Positions 1 to 6,328 of a stretch of 14,487 nucleotides of DNA are shown here, in pieces (position 1 is the stretch's first letter; the number at the start of each line of letters is the position of its first letter). Both the position numbers and the translations under genes were made by a program. The notes below the pieces were generated by a model. The model was given only the letters and a program-made list of their open reading frames with translations, was not told where the DNA came from and ran no database searches. The stretch comes from Burkholderiales bacterium (GTDB lineage Bacteria; Pseudomonadota; Gammaproteobacteria; Burkholderiales; JAEUOS01): the NCBI GenBank assembly GCA_947456845.1, contig CANGUJ010000048.1, positions 1-14,487 on the forward strand, given 5' to 3'.

Positions 1-168
1 CTTGCCTTCCAGCTCAGCCTCGGCGGCCTTGTCCATTTCCAGCGCGTCGAGGTATTTCAGGAACAGGAGCCACGAGGACTGCTCGGTGTAGTCCAGTTCA
101 CTGGTGCAGCCGGCATCCTTGTGCAGGATGTCGTCGATGTTCTTAAAAGTATGCTCAAACAATGCCAT
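1..168 (-). CDS. hsdM: Type I restriction-modification system M subunit (HsdM), N-terminal part, cut by window edge
   Basis: The reverse complement from an ATG at 168-166 reads through 56 codons to the window edge without a stop. The protein begins MALFEHTFKNIDDILHKDAG and continues with CTSELDYTEQSSWLLFLKYL and DALEMDKAAEAELEGK. This matches, from memory, the well-conserved start of HsdM proteins, the helical N-terminal domain that precedes the N6-adenine methyltransferase domain. HsdM joins HsdS to methylate adenine at the recognition site and is also needed by the HsdR restriction complex. A GGGG run ends two bases before the ATG and may act as a ribosome-binding site. The catalytic NPPF-type motif and the partner genes hsdS and hsdR lie outside the window, so intactness cannot be judged. 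Its position beside an AT-rich gene-free stretch fits an acquired island. Confidence 0.85.
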   Translation of the reverse strand, partial: MALFEHTFKNIDDILHKDAGCTSELDYTEQSSWLLFLKYLDALEMDKAAEAELEGK

Positions 169-184
169 GCCCCCAATTTCCGGC

Positions 185-212
185 GGGGACGCGCCGCTTT
201 TCGCGGCGCCCC
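185..212 (-). other. GC-rich hairpin in the hsdM leader
   Basis: Arms GCGCCGC (191-197) and GCGGCGC (203-209) pair perfectly around a 5-base loop. GGGG/CCC outside them (185-188 and 210-212) can extend the stem past a two-base bulge. It sits about 17-40 bases upstream of the hsdM start, so it would fold in the 5' leader of that transcript if transcription starts further right. No U-tract follows in either direction, so a simple terminator is unlikely. A role in limiting hsdM expression is only a guess. Confidence 0.4.
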
Positions 213-349
213 ACACGCGGTTACGAACCGGGCCTGGTATACAGGTGCAGCACCCGAGAACGAATCCAATTCCGGTCGATGGTATCAGACCATGTCAGTG
301 CATCTTTGATCTACGGGGTTAGGCTTCGTCCACCAGTCAACTCATGCCC

Positions 350-370
350 TTGGGGGTACGATTGGGGGTA
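350..370 (+). repeat. Two direct copies of TTGGGGGTA
   Basis: TTGGGGGTA occurs at 350-358 and again at 362-370, a 12-base period, and the AT-rich pocket follows directly. From memory, tandem GGGGGTA blocks are common just upstream of P4-type (DUF4102) integrase genes, where they may serve integrase or regulator binding. No integrase gene follows here, so this could be a remnant of a lost integrase region. The repeat itself is certain; the interpretation is weak. Confidence 0.4.
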
Positions 371-476
371 TGTAAACGATGAAATTTATAAAATCACCTA
401 ATATTCATATAGTTACATCATTTTTCGGTAGAAGTACCACCAAGAACACGTTTCAGGCAGTATCAGGAAGTCTCAC

Positions 477-512
477 AAAACCCGCTCTTCCCTCTAGGAC
501 AGCGGGTTTTTT
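477..512 (+). terminator. Intrinsic terminator, probably bidirectional
   Basis: AAAACCCGCT (477-486) and AGCGGGTTTT (501-510) form a perfect 10-bp stem around a 14-base loop, followed by two more T residues to give a run of six. The A-run on the left arm would act as a U-tract for transcripts from the right. It lies at the boundary between the AT-rich pocket and native-looking sequence. No gene is recognisable immediately upstream, so the transcript it ends is unknown; it may mark the end of a lost gene or an integration junction. Confidence 0.75.
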
Positions 513-734
513 GTTGCCTGATGTGCCGCCAATGAAAACGCCGATGGCCGCCATCGCCGAGCATACCGGGAACAGTTTAGGGGCCGCGGCTCGAGATCGG
601 TTCTTGAGTCGCCCGACCCGATGCGTCCCAGGCCGGGCTGTCGCATCGCTTGATCCGCTTTGCCCGACAGACGCTTGCCGAAGTGCCGTCGGCGGACCTA
701 TTCTCCGGCTCCAATCTTGGAGGTGCGGAAAACC

Positions 735-1751
735 GTGTCGGAAATCCTGATCTACGGCGCGGCGGGATACACCGGCCGGCTTTGCGCCGAGGAGTTCGTC
801 AGGGTCGGGCTGCGCCCCGTCGTCGCCGGGCGCTCGGAATCGGTGCGGGCGCTGGCCGCGCGCCTCGGACTCGAGTCGGCGATATTCGACTTGAAGGACC
901 CGCGCGCAATCGCGCGGCAGTTGGACGGGATACGCCTAACATTGAACCTCTCCGGTCAGTTTCTCACGACCCAGAACCTGCTTATCGAAGCCTGCCTGGC
1001 TTCCGGCACCCACTACGTCGACCTCGCCGGCGAGGTAGAGGACACGTTCAACGCGTTTACCTTCGACCAACGGGCTCGACGCGCAAACATAATGATCATG
1101 CCAGGCGCCGGCTTCAATGTCGCGCCTTCCGATATCGTGGCGGGTCTCGCGAAGCAGAAGTTGCCGGATGCGGTCGAACTAGTGATCGCCCTGGCCACCG
1201 ACGGAGGGGTATCGCGCGGCACCCTCAAGGGGATGCTGTCGCACATCGAGCGACCAGGGCATCGACGAGTCGACGGCGCCCTGGTCGCGGCCCGACCGGC
1301 CGAAAGCGAACTGGACTTCGAGGTCGCAGGCCGGACCTTCCGCGCGGTCTACGACCCATGGCTAGGCGACCTTTTTACCGCGGGCGTTTCGACCGGCATT
1401 GCCAACATTTCGACCTACTCGGTGCTTCCGGATCTCGCAGTTGCAATGATGAAGGGCCGGCTGCTTTGGCTGCGTGGTCTGATCCTCAATTACCTGCTGC
1501 CACTTTTTCCAGAGGGTTCCTCCGCGCGCCAGCTGCGCGACGGCAGGACCTACGTTCTGGCACTCGCATCCAACGGCAAGGCCCGGGAACGGGTCGCGTT
1601 GACGGGGCCGGAAGCCTACCGATTCACCGTGCTCTGCCTGCGTGAGATCACGCGTGCGGTGCTGGCGGGACGGTGGTCCCCGGGTTTCCAGACTCCCGCC
1701 CTCTACGGGCGGGAACTGCTAGACCGAATGGAGGACGTGAAATGGGACTGA
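735..1751 (+). CDS. Saccharopine dehydrogenase NADP-binding domain family oxidoreductase
   Basis: Predicted product is 338 residues starting at GTG 735. This start is chosen because GGAGGTG lies 9 bases upstream and the Rossmann motif begins at once (EILIYGAAGYTGR, residues 3-15), as usual for the family. A longer in-frame reading back to 660 adds a basic 25-residue segment unlike the family. Residues about 70-100 carry NLSGQF and GTHYVDLAGE, typical of saccharopine-dehydrogenase-like proteins and the related trans-acting enoyl reductases. The NADP-binding half therefore looks intact, but nothing fixes the substrate; saccharopine itself is unlikely for a protein of this size and context. A hydrophobic stretch near residues 240-265 (LLWLRGLILNYLLPLF) resembles the membrane-associated segment of this group. 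It stands alone, with no close same-strand neighbour, so its pathway is not indicated. Confidence 0.8.
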   Translation: MSEILIYGAAGYTGRLCAEEFVRVGLRPVVAGRSESVRALAARLGLESAIFDLKDPRAIARQLDGIRLTLNLSGQFLTTQNLLIEACLASGTHYVDLAGEVEDTFNAFTFDQRARRANIMIMPGAGFNVAPSDIVAGLAKQKLPDAVELVIALATDGGVSRGTLKGMLSHIERPGHRRVDGALVAARPAESELDFEVAGRTFRAVYDPWLGDLFTAGVSTGIANISTYSVLPDLAVAMMKGRLLWLRGLILNYLLPLFPEGSSARQLRDGRTYVLALASNGKARERVALTGPEAYRFTVLCLREITRAVLAGRWSPGFQTPALYGRELLDRMEDVKWD

Positions 1752-2155
1752 GAAGAGCAGGCGCGGCAAGTGCTTGTCGGCCGAGGCGTGAGAAATGTTC
1801 CACACCAGCCCGAAACCGATACTGGGACGGGGCGCGGATCCTGCGCGGGCGCGCCGCGCCCTTCCTGCGCACGATGGGCAATCCGCTGCAGGTGACGGCG
1901 CCCTTCAAGCGAATGAACTCCACATGCTGCACCACCTCCGCACCGAACACTTGGTCGATGCGGCCACCAGCACGGCCACCGCAACTATCGCCGGCGCCAA
2001 AGCAGCGATTCGCATCGTCTTCGTTCTCCGTTAGGGTTGCTTCGCCCTCGCCTGCATGCGCCGGCGGGTCTGTCGGGAACACCCGGCGCGCCGCGGATGC
2101 GACGAGCGCGGGATGACACTGGGCCTGCGGTTTTTTTTCAGGCAGCGGTGCTGCA
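1752..2155. other. About 400 bases without a convincing gene
   Basis: Both strands have open frames because of high GC, but none reads like a known protein. The one notable item is a minus-strand frame from ATG 2015 to a stop at 1905 (36 codons). It starts with a signal-peptide-like stretch, MRIAALAPAIVAVAVLVAAS, and has GGAG about 10 bases upstream. It stops soon after, while a neighbouring frame stays open, so it could be the frameshifted remnant of a secreted protein gene. No similarity was recognised that would confirm this. Confidence 0.35.
1905..2015 (-). CDS. Possible short ORF or gene remnant with a signal-peptide-like start
   Basis: Thirty-six codons. A basic residue and then a long Ala/Val/Leu segment (residues 3-20) look like a secretion signal, followed by a short Cys- and Trp-containing tail (CSVRRWCSMWSSFA). 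An SD-like GGAG lies about 10 bases before the ATG. The abrupt end, and the open frame continuing in another register, suggest a decayed gene rather than a functional small protein. Chance occurrence in GC-rich DNA is quite possible. Confidence 0.15.
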   Translation of the reverse strand: MRIAALAPAIVAVAVLVAASTKCSVRRWCSMWSSFA

Positions 2156-2169
2156 TTGATCCTGATCAA
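2156..2169 (+). promoter_or_regulatory. FNR/ANR-type binding site
   Basis: TTGATCCTGATCAA is an exact match to the FNR/ANR consensus TTGAT-N4-ATCAA. Its centre (2162.5) lies 41.5 bases upstream of a start near 2204, the start predicted from the -10-like TAGAGT at 2191-2196. That is the classical class II FNR activation geometry. FNR/ANR is an oxygen-sensing Fe-S regulator that activates when oxygen is low. The downstream CBS-domain gene is the only target in this orientation. Confidence 0.8.
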
Positions 2170-2190
2170 ACCGCTGCGGCGGCGCAAGAC

Positions 2191-2196
2191 TAGAGT
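2191..2196 (+). promoter_or_regulatory. -10 box of the FNR-dependent promoter
   Basis: TAGAGT differs from TATAAT at two positions and lies 21 bases downstream of the FNR box. No -35 box is expected, because the activator site covers that position in class II promoters. The predicted transcript starts near 2204 and has a leader of about 45 bases. Confidence 0.55.
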
Positions 2197-2248
2197 CACC
2201 GCATCGACCCCATGTGCGTCCCTTCAAACCCGTAAATCCCCAGCCTCC

Positions 2249-2683
2249 ATGCTCAGCCTGCACGTTCGTGACGTACTCGACCGCGCCACCTTGCTGACCG
2301 GACCACCCGGCATGTCGGTGTTTGATGCGGCAAGCCTTATGCAGGCCAACGGCAGCGGCGCGGTCCTTGTCATCGATGCTGCGCGGCTGGTGGGCATCCT
2401 CACCGAGCGCGATATCGTCTTTCGCGTGGTCGCGCGCGACCTCGATAGCCACGCAACCGCGGTGGCCCGGGTCATGACGCCCTCCCCCATGACCATCGGA
2501 CCAGATCGGACCTTCGGGCATGCCCTCATGCTCATGCAGAAGAACGGCTTCCGCCACCTGCCGGTGCTCGAAGACGACCGTCTGCTCGGCCTGGTGTCGG
2601 CGCGCAATGCACTGGACCCCGACCTTGAGGAATTCGTCGCGGAGAGGGTGCGCCGCGAGCAGTACGGCAGGGAAGGCGCCTGA
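2249..2683 (+). CDS. Two-CBS-domain protein, probably oxygen-regulated
   Basis: Predicted product is 144 residues, cytosolic. CBS motif 1 spans about residues 12-65 and ends in LVGILTERDIVFRVVA; motif 2 spans about 73-125 and contains MQKNGFRHLPVLEDDRLLGLVSARNA. Together they form a Bateman module, which usually binds adenine nucleotides (AMP, ATP, NAD and similar). Little else is present except a charged C-terminal helix, so it is a stand-alone module like the hypoxic-response CBS proteins. The ATG at 2249 is chosen because MLSLHVRDVL directly precedes the domain. The longer frame from 2156 would start inside the FNR box and upstream of the predicted transcript start. No good Shine-Dalgarno sequence precedes the ATG. 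The FNR box upstream implies induction at low oxygen, but the partner it regulates is not known from the sequence. It converges with pgeF across a gap of 21 bases. Confidence 0.88.
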   Translation: MLSLHVRDVLDRATLLTGPPGMSVFDAASLMQANGSGAVLVIDAARLVGILTERDIVFRVVARDLDSHATAVARVMTPSPMTIGPDRTFGHALMLMQKNGFRHLPVLEDDRLLGLVSARNALDPDLEEFVAERVRREQYGREGA

Positions 2684-2704
2684 GTCGGCCGGGGAGGCGC
2701 GCGA

Positions 2705-3448
2705 CTACCCGCGCCAGATGAATGCGGCCATGCGTCCGCTCGTGCCGCGGTCGCGCCGATGGGAAAACCAGCGCGGCTCGCTGACGGTGCAATACCCGCC
2801 TCCGTGGACGGCCGTCACGCCGAGTCCGGCCAGGCGCTGACGCGCCAGGGTGTAGAGGTCGCAAAGCCATTTACCGGGTCGCCCCGGGTAGGGCGAGAAC
2901 GCCAGCCCGGCCTGCGCGTCGAAGGCGAGAAACGCCTGCAAGACATCGTCGCCGACTTCAAAATTGCGCGGGCCGATCGTCGGCCCCAGCCATGCCATAA
3001 GCCGGCCGGGCGGCGTCCCCATCGCCCTGACCGTGGCCTCTATCACGCCCGACGACAGGCCGCGCCAGCCGGCGTGGGCGGCCGCCACGGCGCCGCCATC
3101 GCGGTCGCACAGGAGCACGGGCATGCAATCGGCCACCAACACGGCGCAAACGACAGCGCGATGCGCGGTCCATGACGCGTCGGCTTCCGGTTCGCCGGCC
3201 GCCGCAGCCGCCTGCACCACGCCGGCGCCGTGGACCTGACGCAGCCAGGCAGGCTCGGCCGGCAGCGCCTCGCGCAGGATGGCGCGATTGCGCAGGACGT
3301 CCCGGATATCGTCCCCGCTGCGCAGGCCCAGGTTCATGCTGTCGAAGGGTGCGCGGCTGACGCCGCCCGCCCGCGTGGTCACGAAGGCACGCACGCCGGC
3401 CGGGGCCTGCCAGTCCGGAATGACCCATTCGGGGTGCGGCGCCTTCAT
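2705..3448 (-). CDS. pgeF: Peptidoglycan editing factor PgeF (YfiH / multicopper laccase-like family)
   Basis: Predicted product is 247 residues, the usual length for YfiH proteins. The three metal or active-site residues of the family are visible: His73 in RQVHGAGVV, Cys108 in VADCMPVLLCD and His125 in AAHAGWRGL. The motifs GPTIGPRNFEVG (155-166) and CTVSEPRWFSHRRDRGTSGR near the C-terminus complete the pattern. PgeF is reported to remove wrongly incorporated amino acids (L-Ser instead of L-Ala) from peptidoglycan precursors. Purine nucleoside phosphorylase-like and laccase-like activities are also described for the family. The ATG at 3448 overlaps the rluD stop (ATGA), so translation is probably coupled. 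The upstream in-frame extension is a shadow of rluD. Confidence 0.93.
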   Translation of the reverse strand: MKAPHPEWVIPDWQAPAGVRAFVTTRAGGVSRAPFDSMNLGLRSGDDIRDVLRNRAILREALPAEPAWLRQVHGAGVVQAAAAAGEPEADASWTAHRAVVCAVLVADCMPVLLCDRDGGAVAAAHAGWRGLSSGVIEATVRAMGTPPGRLMAWLGPTIGPRNFEVGDDVLQAFLAFDAQAGLAFSPYPGRPGKWLCDLYTLARQRLAGLGVTAVHGGGYCTVSEPRWFSHRRDRGTSGRMAAFIWRG

Positions 3449-4425
3449 GCGCGGTCCAGTCCGTCCAGCAGCGCCTGCAGGTCCTGCGGCAGCGGAGCTT
3501 CCCATGCCATGGCACGCCCGCTGACCGGATGCGTGATGCCGAGGCGCCGTGCATGCAGGGCTTGCCGGCCGAACCAACCGCGCCAGGGCAATCGCCCGTA
3601 TACCTGATCGCCGACGATCGCGTGGCCGATATGCTGCAGGTGCACGCGGATCTGGTGCGTGCGACCGGTCTCGAGGCGGCATTCCAGCAGGGTCGCGGTA
3701 TGCCCCTCGCGCGCGTAGTGCGCCACCGGGTTGAAATGCGTGACGGCTGCCTTGGCGCCGCTGGCGGCATCCGGCAGGACAGCCATGCGTGTGCGCTGGG
3801 AGGGATGGCGGCCGAGCGCGGCGTCCACCATTCCCGCCTGGCCGACCGCGCCGCCCACCAGCGCCAAGTACTCCCGCCTGACTGCGCGCGCCTGCATCTG
3901 CCGCACCAGGACGGTTTGCGCCTCGAGCGTCTTGGCCACCACCAAGAGCCCGCTGGTGTCCTTGTCAAGTCGGTGCACGATTCCGGCGCGTGGTACATCC
4001 GCCAGCTGCGGGGCATGGTGCAGAAGCGCGTTCAGCAGGGTGCCGCTCCAGTTGCCGGCCGCCGGATGCGCGACCAGCCCGGCAGGCTTGTCGATGACGA
4101 TGATCGCCTCGTCTTCGTGTACGACGGCGAGCGCGATGTCCTCCGCCGCGTGCGCGGCGGCGTCGTCAGCCGGCTGCGGTGCGACGGCGACCGCCTCGCC
4201 GCCCTTCAGCTTGTGCCGGACCGACACGGTGCGCTGGTCGACCGTGACATGCCCCGCCTCTATCCAATCCTGGATGCGGCTGCGCGAGAACTGCGGCAAC
4301 AGGCGCGCGAGACCCTGGTCCAGGCGCATGCCCAGCGCGTCCATCGGCACCGCCAGGCGGATTGGCGCGTCGCCCGTGGCCGCTCCGCTATAATCCGCAT
4401 GTTGTTTCTCATTGGTCCTGCGCAT
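3445..4425 (-). CDS. rluD: 23S rRNA pseudouridine synthase RluD
   Basis: Predicted product is 326 residues, the same length as E. coli RluD. An S4 RNA-binding domain covers about residues 34-80 (MRLDQGLARLLPQFSRSRIQ). The catalytic motif HRLDKDTSG lies at 151-159, with Asp154 as the expected catalytic aspartate. GRTHQIRVHL (254-263) and the C-terminal HARRLGITHPVSG motif are also present. RluD makes pseudouridines at 1911, 1915 and 1917 in helix 69 of 23S rRNA. The start at 4425 is the only ATG, GTG or TTG codon in the first 22 codons before the conserved N-terminal strand, apart from a TTG three codons earlier (4434). AGGA lies about 9 bases upstream. This start codon overlaps the bamD start on the other strand. 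The gene is coupled to pgeF through ATGA. Confidence 0.93.
   Translation of the reverse strand: MRRTNEKQHADYSGAATGDAPIRLAVPMDALGMRLDQGLARLLPQFSRSRIQDWIEAGHVTVDQRTVSVRHKLKGGEAVAVAPQPADDAAAHAAEDIALAVVHEDEAIIVIDKPAGLVAHPAAGNWSGTLLNALLHHAPQLADVPRAGIVHRLDKDTSGLLVVAKTLEAQTVLVRQMQARAVRREYLALVGGAVGQAGMVDAALGRHPSQRTRMAVLPDAASGAKAAVTHFNPVAHYAREGHTATLLECRLETGRTHQIRVHLQHIGHAIVGDQVYGRLPWRGWFGRQALHARRLGITHPVSGRAMAWEAPLPQDLQALLDGLDRA
4389..4394 (+). promoter_or_regulatory. Candidate bamD -10 box inside the rluD coding sequence
   Basis: A perfect TATAAT lies 30 bases before the bamD ATG and predicts transcription from about 4401 with a leader of some 23 bases. No good -35 was found at 16-18 bases; TTGGCG at 4362-4367 is too far away (21-base spacer). 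The box lies within codons 11-12 of rluD on the opposite strand. Confidence 0.5.
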
Positions 4426-5242
4426 GGCATGCAATCCTAGCCTACATTCGCGCGCGCTCGCGCTGATTCTCGCGATCGGCGTCGTTTTCGGCCTCGCCGG
4501 CTGCGGCAGCACGCCCACCAACGACGAGACCGCCGGCTGGTCCGCCCAGAAGATCTACACGGAAGCGCGCGAGGAAATGCGCGCCGGCGGTTGGGACAAG
4601 GCGATCAAGCTGCTCGAGTCGCTGGAATCCAAGTACCCCTTCGGCCGCTATGCCCAGCAGGCGCAGATGGATATCGCCTACTCGTACTGGAAAAACAACG
4701 ACATCGCATCCGCCGTCGCCGCCTGCGACCGTTTCATCAAGCTTTACCCGAACCACGAGAACCTCGACTACATCTACTACCTGCGCGGGCTCGCCCTTTT
4801 CAATGAGGACCTCGGCCTGCTGGGCAAGGTATCGCGCCAGGACCCGACCGAGCGCGACAGCCGCGGCCTGCGCGAGTCCTTCGATACGCTCAAGACCCTG
4901 GTCACCCGTTTTCCGGACAGCAAGTACGCCGAGGATTCCCGGCTGCGCCTCAAGTACCTCGTCAACGCGCTCGCCCAGTATGAAGTCCATGTCGCGGGCT
5001 ATTACATGCGACGCGGCGCCTTCCTGGCCGCGGCCAATCGCGCGCAGTACATGATCACCACCTATCCGAATGCCCCTGCGCAGGAGGAGGCCCTGTACAT
5101 CCTGGTGGCCGCCTATGACGCCATGGGCATGACCGACCTGCGCGACGGCGCCAGGCGGGTGCTGGAGCGCACCTATCCGGAAGGCCGGCTTGCGCGCAAC
5201 AAGGGGCAGAAATCGAAAGACCCCTGGTGGAAACTCTGGTAG
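4424..5242 (+). CDS. bamD: Outer membrane protein assembly factor BamD (ComL), lipoprotein
   Basis: Predicted product is 272 residues. Residues 1-26 are a lipoprotein signal peptide (RALALILAIGVVFGLAGC) with lipobox LAGC and lipidated Cys27. The mature part holds TPR-type helical repeats: AREEMRAGGWDKAIKLLESL, YPFGRYAQQAQMDIAYSYWK, ACDRFIKLYPNHENLDYIYY and later units. Its length fits betaproteobacterial ComL. BamD is the essential lipoprotein of the BAM complex and works with BamA to insert beta-barrel proteins in the outer membrane. The ATG at 4424 places the signal peptide correctly; a TTG at 4412 would add four residues. No strong Shine-Dalgarno sequence is visible. The C-terminus (DPWWKLW) is followed after 5 bases by a hairpin. 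Divergent from rluD. Confidence 0.95.
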   Translation: MACNPSLHSRALALILAIGVVFGLAGCGSTPTNDETAGWSAQKIYTEAREEMRAGGWDKAIKLLESLESKYPFGRYAQQAQMDIAYSYWKNNDIASAVAACDRFIKLYPNHENLDYIYYLRGLALFNEDLGLLGKVSRQDPTERDSRGLRESFDTLKTLVTRFPDSKYAEDSRLRLKYLVNALAQYEVHVAGYYMRRGAFLAAANRAQYMITTYPNAPAQEEALYILVAAYDAMGMTDLRDGARRVLERTYPEGRLARNKGQKSKDPWWKLW

Positions 5243-5247
5243 CGCGG

Positions 5248-5272
5248 ACCGCCGGCCCCGGCGGCCGGCGGT
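5248..5272 (+). terminator. Hairpin downstream of bamD, possible terminator without U-tract
   Basis: ACCGCCGGCC (5248-5257) and GGCCGGCGGT (5263-5272) form a perfect 10-bp stem with a 5-base loop, starting 5 bases after the bamD stop. Only TT follows, so it is not a textbook intrinsic terminator. It may stabilise the mRNA end or work with Rho. It sits between the convergent bamD and the minus-strand directon. Confidence 0.5.
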
Positions 5273-5323
5273 TGAACCAAGGGTAGACTGGAAAGCTGGT
5301 CCCTGACTACCGGCTTTTGTCTT

Positions 5324-6304
5324 TCAGACCTTGATGTTTTCGTCGCGGATGTACTGGGCGACGATCTCGTCCATGGTCTTGTCTGCGCTAAATCCCATCC
5401 CGTTGGCGCGCGGCGTGTCGAGTTTTGCGGCCCAGGTCTTGACGATGGCCTGAATGCGCTCGTCCTTGACGTAGCGGACCCGCTTGGCCGCGGCTTCGCC
5501 GCCGAGGCGCCGCAGCGAGTCGACCATCTCGCCCACGCTCACCACGATGCCCGGCAGGCTGACGGCGCGCAGTTCCCCGAACGCCTCGCTAGGCAGTTCG
5601 TAGGCGCGCACGAGGTTGGCCACCACCTTCGCCGGCGAGCACATCCACATCAGCGTCTCCGGCGGCACCGGGCAGTCATAGTCGACGCCGTTGAGCGGTT
5701 CGCGGATGACCGCACTGGCGAAGGAGGAAGCCGCCGCATTGGCCTTGCCGGGCCGCACCGATACGGTGGGAATGCGCACCGCGCGGCCATCGATGAAGCC
5801 CTTGCGGTTGTAGTCCGCGGTCAGCCATTCCCCGATCAGCTTTTGCACACCATAGGACGCCTGCGGCGTCGGCGTGGTCGCGTCGGTGATCACGTCGGGC
5901 AACGGCGTGCCGAACACGGCGATGGAACTGGAGAACAAGAGCCGCGGGCGATTGCCCGCCAGTCGGCAGGCTTCCAGCACGACCCGGTAGCCGTCCAGGT
6001 TGACACGCATGCCCAGCTCGAAATCGGATTCCGCCTGGCCGCTCACCACCGCCGCCAGGTGGAACACGCCATCGGTGTCGGCGCCGAGCGCGCCGGCCAC
6101 CGCGGCCGGGTCGCTGACCTCCCCCTTGACGAAGCGGACGCGCGCGTCCTTCACGCCGTTGGGCGGCTCGGCAATGTCCATGAGCGTGATGCGGCTGATC
6201 GCCTTGCGCTCCGCCTTGGCGTTCACGGTATCGCCCTGCGCGAGCAAGGCGCGGGCCACCCGCTGGCCCAGAGAGCGGCCGCCACCGGTAATGAGTATGT
6301 TCAC
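5324..6304 (-). CDS. NAD-dependent epimerase/dehydratase family (extended SDR), D-erythronate dehydrogenase (DenD)-like
   Basis: Predicted product is 326 residues with GTG start at 6304, supported by GGAGGG 6 bases upstream. It has an N-terminal Rossmann fold (NILITGGGRSLGQRVARALL, 2-21), an acidic residue at the end of beta-2 (Asp43 in LMDIAEP, favouring NAD over NADP), FHLAAVVSG (81-89), SSSIAVFG (125-132) and the catalytic pair Tyr151-x3-Lys155 (YGVQK). The overall pattern recalls D-erythronate dehydrogenase, which oxidises D-erythronate at C2, but this is from memory and the substrate is uncertain. No other erythronate-pathway genes (kinase, isomerase, decarboxylase) lie nearby. One oddity is that the middle glycine of TGxxGxxG is Arg10. 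Only 24 bases separate it from the helicase stop upstream, so co-transcription is plausible. Confidence 0.8.
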   Translation of the reverse strand: MNILITGGGRSLGQRVARALLAQGDTVNAKAERKAISRITLMDIAEPPNGVKDARVRFVKGEVSDPAAVAGALGADTDGVFHLAAVVSGQAESDFELGMRVNLDGYRVVLEACRLAGNRPRLLFSSSIAVFGTPLPDVITDATTPTPQASYGVQKLIGEWLTADYNRKGFIDGRAVRIPTVSVRPGKANAAASSFASAVIREPLNGVDYDCPVPPETLMWMCSPAKVVANLVRAYELPSEAFGELRAVSLPGIVVSVGEMVDSLRRLGGEAAAKRVRYVKDERIQAIVKTWAAKLDTPRANGMGFSADKTMDEIVAQYIRDENIKV

Positions 6305-6328
6305 AGATCCCTCCAGATTGACCGTCGT

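Larger units (their letters stand above)
169..734. other. Gene-poor stretch between hsdM and the saccharopine-dehydrogenase-like gene; possible island edge
   Basis: No reading frame here resembles a known protein. The open frame from 379 to 750 crosses a terminator hairpin and changes composition midway, so it looks accidental. Base composition shifts sharply: about 371-430 is AT-rich (runs such as aaatttataaaatc), while both sides are GC-rich. Contents listed separately are the hsdM leader hairpin, two TTGGGGGTA repeats and an intrinsic terminator. From about 541 to 734 the composition returns to that of the chromosome, and this part presumably holds the promoter of the next gene, although no clear -35/-10 pair was found. 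The composition change beside a restriction gene suggests a junction of acquired and native DNA. Confidence 0.5.

Noticed and set aside
233..245. CCTGGTATACAGG as an operator upstream of hsdM
   Set aside because: Only 4-bp arms are symmetric, and there is no regulator gene or clear promoter spacing to support it.
279..293. ATGGT/ACCAT inverted repeat upstream of hsdM
   Set aside because: Arms of 5 bp with a 5-base spacer are expected by chance; no supporting promoter was found.
660..734. N-terminal extension of the saccharopine-dehydrogenase-like protein
   Set aside because: The extension is basic and unlike the family, while GTG 735 has a proper ribosome-binding site directly before the Rossmann motif.
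379..750. 123-codon open frame on the plus strand
   Set aside because: It spans a strong terminator hairpin and an abrupt composition change, and no domain is recognisable.
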